Origin: Salegentibacter agarivorans
Lineage (GTDB): Bacteria > Bacteroidota > Bacteroidia > Flavobacteriales > Flavobacteriaceae
Reading direction: 5' to 3'
Assembly (NCBI RefSeq): GCF_900113135.1
Contig: NZ_FOOH01000003.1
Location: forward strand, 62,001-126,000
Length of the DNA: 64,000 nt
Made by a program: the position numbers and the translations under genes. Of the stretch, positions 61,419 through 64,000 are shown piece by piece (position 1 is the first letter of the stretch; each line of letters begins with the position of its first letter). The notes beneath the pieces were generated by a model. That model saw only the letters and a list, made by a program, of their open reading frames with translations. It did not search any database and was not told the DNA's origin.

Positions 61419-61734
61419 AAAGCAAATAATGTTAGAAAAACCATCAATGGTTCTTCTTCCACTATTAATTATTTGGCGATTTTTTTAAAATTTTTATTTA
61501 AGTATAAAAATATATCTCAAACATATTATTTTATTTCTTAATTTTCTGATGCCCAAACGATTGGAAGGCAAAAGTGAATTTTCTCATTAGTATCTTAGCT
61601 ACAACTCGTAAGTGTTAAGGATAGATGTTCCCTAAATTCTATTCAAAATGCACGTGATTTATAAATCAACGAGTGTATGAGAAGAAACCTATTCAATTCC
61701 AAATTAAATTTAATTCAATTTAGTTTCATTTGTT
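61419..61734. other. AT-rich gap between integrase and exporter genes
   Basis: This 316-bp stretch has no convincing gene. It holds a weak hairpin (AACCAT and ATGGTT near 61440-61453) that may end integrase transcription, and a perfect 14-bp palindrome TGATTTATAAATCA (61655-61668) as a candidate operator. A 13-codon ORF near 61547 lacks support. No double-glycine precursor peptide was found. Confidence 0.5.
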
Positions 61735-63921
61735 ATGTTTAGGACTGCCGATTTTCCTGTATATCGCCAATTGGATCAAATGGATTGTGGGCCATCTTGT
61801 TTAAAGATGCTCACAGAATTCTTCGGAAAAAAATATGATCTGCAATATTTAAGACAAATCTCTTTTTTGCAAAAGGATGGAGCGTCTTTGGGAGGACTTT
61901 CCGAGGCATTAAGCAAATTGGGAATAGAATCAGTCGGAATCAAAGTAAATTTTCAGGAATTAATTTCAGAAGTACCTCTTCCCGCTATTGCACATTGGGA
62001 AGGGAATCATTTTATAATTATTTATAAGGCTAACCACAAGTTCATTTATGTATCAGACCCGGCCTACGGCAAGTTGAAATACCGCCACAGTGAATTCATC
62101 AGTAAATGGGCAGAAGCAGAGAAAGAACAGGGTGTTCTTCTTCTTGTAGAACCCACTGATCACTTCCTGGACGAAGAACCTCCAGAAATGGATAAGAAAA
62201 GTAGTCTGGGATTCCTGCTTGATTACCTTAAACCTTACAAAAGATATATAAACCAGTTATTCCTGGGTTTAATAATTGCTGCCACTATTCAGTTAATGCT
62301 TCCTTTCCTTACGCAAAGCCTGGTGGACTATGGAATTAATTATGAAGACTTTGGTTTTATCAACCTTATATTATTAGCGCAGTTCTTTTTGTTTCTTACG
62401 CGTTCTGCATCAGAAGTGATTAGAGACTGGATTTTATTGTATATAAGTACACGTATAAATATTCAAATGCTTTCAGATTTTTTGGGGAAACTACTAAGCC
62501 TTCCTTTAGCATATTTTGAATCAAAAGACACCGGTGATTTTATGCAAAGAATCTATGATCATCAAAGGATAGATGAGTTTCTAACGGGCCGTGGTTTAAA
62601 TATTCCTTTTGATATCTTTTCTATTTTAGTATTCGGAATAGTGCTGTTCTACTTTCATCCACATATTGCACTTATCTTTTTTACAGGAACTTGTTTATTT
62701 TTCGGTTGGTCACTATTATTTATGAAAAGGAAGGAACTTTTGGATAACCAGCTTTTCGACCTTAACAGAAAAGACCAATCCCTATTTCTGCAGATCATTC
62801 TGGCAGTTTCAGAAATTAAATTAAACAATTCAGAAAACAGGAGAAAAGGGGAGTGGGAAGTTAATCAAAATGGTCTTTTCAGGATAAAGTCAAAGATTTT
62901 AAGCGTAGGACAGGCTCAAATTAAAGGAGGTTTATTCCTTAATGAATTAACCAATATTTTAATAATCTTCTGGTCTGCAAAGGCTGTAATCACAGGGCAA
63001 ATTACATTGGGGGCTATGCTGGCTATCCAATTTATTATCGGCTCATTATCCTTACCTATTTCAAATATCATCAATTTTCTTACAGATTATCAGAGCGCCA
63101 GACTCTCTTTTGACAGGTTGTCTGAAGTCCATAATCAAAAACCTGAAGATAACAGAAGGGGCTATGAGAATAACCTACCCACTGGAGATCTTAACATAAG
63201 GAATCTAAGTTTCGGATATGGAAACCCTTCCTTACCTCCATTGCTAAATGAACTGAATATTACTATCCCTAAGGGGAAGATTACTGCAATTGTTGGTTCA
63301 AGCGGTTCAGGAAAGACAACTTTGTTAAAACTGCTTCTGAAATTTTATATACCCTGGAAGGGTAATTTAAAAGTTGGGGATGATGATCTTAGAGATATTA
63401 ATACATCCCTTTGGAGAAGTAGATGTGGAGTTGTAATGCAGGACGGCTGTCTTTTTAACGATACTATTGAGAGGAATATCACAGAATCACAACCGGATAT
63501 TCCTGTGGATCGAAGCTCGTTACGAAAAGCTGTGGAAATGGTTAATCTAAATGAATTCATTGAGAAGCTTCCCCTTGGGGATCAAACTAAGATTGGGGAA
63601 AATGGACAGCTCCTTAGTGGTGGAGAGAGACAAAGAATTTTACTTGCGAGGGCAATCTATAAAGATCCAGATTATTTATTTCTTGACGAGGCTACCAGCT
63701 CTTTAGATTCAGAAAACGAAAAATTCATTACTGACAATTTAATTTCCTTCTATAAAAATAGAACTGTGGTGATTATTGCCCATAGGCTATCTACAGTCTT
63801 GACTGCTGATCAAATACTGGTTATGAACAAGGGTGAGATTGTAGAACGGGGGAATCACCAGGATTTAATTCAAAATAAAGGTGTTTACCATAACCTGATT
63901 AAATATCAACTAAAGATTTGA
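61735..63921 (+). CDS. C39-peptidase ABC exporter (bacteriocin/RiPP type)
   Basis: A 728-residue transporter with an N-terminal C39 peptidase domain (about 1-140: QMDCGPSCLKML with C18, and HWEGNHFIIIY with H92). It has six membrane helices (about 165-440) and an ATPase domain (about 480-728: Walker A GSSGSGKTT, signature LLSGGERQRILLARA, Walker B YLFLDEATSSLD). It should cleave a double-glycine leader and export the peptide, probably with an HlyD-like adaptor encoded downstream. It directly follows the integrase and is likely island cargo. Confidence 0.94.
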   Translation: MFRTADFPVYRQLDQMDCGPSCLKMLTEFFGKKYDLQYLRQISFLQKDGASLGGLSEALSKLGIESVGIKVNFQELISEVPLPAIAHWEGNHFIIIYKANHKFIYVSDPAYGKLKYRHSEFISKWAEAEKEQGVLLLVEPTDHFLDEEPPEMDKKSSLGFLLDYLKPYKRYINQLFLGLIIAATIQLMLPFLTQSLVDYGINYEDFGFINLILLAQFFLFLTRSASEVIRDWILLYISTRINIQMLSDFLGKLLSLPLAYFESKDTGDFMQRIYDHQRIDEFLTGRGLNIPFDIFSILVFGIVLFYFHPHIALIFFTGTCLFFGWSLLFMKRKELLDNQLFDLNRKDQSLFLQIILAVSEIKLNNSENRRKGEWEVNQNGLFRIKSKILSVGQAQIKGGLFLNELTNILIIFWSAKAVITGQITLGAMLAIQFIIGSLSLPISNIINFLTDYQSARLSFDRLSEVHNQKPEDNRRGYENNLPTGDLNIRNLSFGYGNPSLPPLLNELNITIPKGKITAIVGSSGSGKTTLLKLLLKFYIPWKGNLKVGDDDLRDINTSLWRSRCGVVMQDGCLFNDTIERNITESQPDIPVDRSSLRKAVEMVNLNEFIEKLPLGDQTKIGENGQLLSGGERQRILLARAIYKDPDYLFLDEATSSLDSENEKFITDNLISFYKNRTVVIIAHRLSTVLTADQILVMNKGEIVERGNHQDLIQNKGVYHNLIKYQLKI

Positions 63922-63925
63922 GAAG

Positions 63926-64000
63926 GTGGAAAATAGGAAATATAATAGCAGCGGGAGTAACCCATTGAATATTGAACCCGGTTATTTACTACGCCGAGGT
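63926..64000 (+). CDS. Start of an unidentified gene (partial)
   Basis: A frame open to the window end starts with GTG at 63926, 4 bp after the exporter stop, and reads MENRKYNSSGSNPLNIEPGY onward. No ATG is present. An HlyD-type adaptor or a RiPP-modifying enzyme would be expected by context, but the 25 residues match nothing recognised. Confidence 0.35.
   Translation, partial: MENRKYNSSGSNPLNIEPGYLLRRG

Noticed and set aside
61547-61588. 13-codon ORF as a peptide precursor for the exporter
   Set aside because: It has no double-glycine motif, no leader-like helix and is too short.
1-64000. CRISPR arrays, rRNA genes, insertion sequences with transposase, T-box leaders
   Set aside because: I looked for regular repeat-spacer patterns, transposase motifs and T-box/specifier features and saw none in this window.

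Overview
The window is chromosomal DNA of a Bacteroidota bacterium, most likely a marine or halophilic Flavobacteriaceae (Gramella/Salegentibacter/Zunongwangia-like; genus is inference). Signs are: a GldA gliding-motility ATPase; a SusC/SusD polysaccharide utilisation locus (PUL) with a SusR-like hybrid regulator; a MetH split into two proteins; a sulfite reductase with an extra C-terminal helical domain; an AT-rich genome; A-rich ribosome-binding regions; and many promoters with the Bacteroidota -7 box TAnnTTTG.

Region 1 (1-22.3 kb) is a sulfur and methionine block. It holds metK (minus strand) with a SAM-II-like riboswitch, the metY-metX-hom-metZ operon with an Rrf2 regulator at its end, a sulfate/sulfite assimilation and siroheme operon (DUF2061, cysH, sulfite reductase, cobA, precorrin-2 dehydrogenase, ferredoxin-NADP reductase), and split metH plus metF behind a SAM-I riboswitch. 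The main discovery is in the leaders. Two tandem Met/Cys-rich leader peptides, each with an intrinsic terminator and a competing antiterminator pairing, precede metY. A third leader with Cys codons separates cysH from the sulfite reductase gene. A fourth, with eight consecutive Phe/Tyr codons, precedes pheA at 26.3 kb. Sulfur amino-acid flow therefore appears to be set by ribosome-mediated attenuation, two SAM riboswitch classes and a probable Rrf2 operator, all within 17 kb. A small accessory islet (13.3-14.9 kb: repeat, pseudogene, secreted protein, HEPN-like protein) interrupts the block.

Region 2 (22.4-25 kb) is an accessory pair, an HTH-ImmA/IrrE peptidase and an unknown 187-residue partner, next to a lipoprotein gene and gldA. 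Region 3 (26-39.9 kb) is housekeeping: the pheA-aminotransferase-tyrA-DAHP synthase/chorismate mutase operon, rsgA-dtd-mazG-aroA, queA, rlmN, a polyprenyl synthetase, two paralogous small lipoproteins and a DUF4130/radical SAM pair.

Region 4 (40-59.2 kb) is a PUL: sulfatase, SusR-like regulator, SusC, SusD, two GH144-type endo-glucanases, a secreted metallophosphoesterase, an esterase, a GH43-like enzyme with a discoidin domain, a GH3 beta-glucosidase and a second esterase. The two GH144 enzymes plus GH3 point to beta-1,2-glucan. The phosphoesterase and esterases suggest that the natural substrate may be a substituted (phosphoglycerol- or acyl-decorated) periplasmic or cyclic glucan.

Region 5 (59.8-64 kb) starts a probable genomic island: tRNA-Arg(TCG), a regulatory palindrome, an IntDOT-like tyrosine recombinase and a C39-peptidase ABC exporter of the bacteriocin/RiPP type, with the cargo continuing past the window edge. 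Dispersed palindromic repeats run through the region, and three copies of one family form the 3' ends and stop codons of three unrelated genes.
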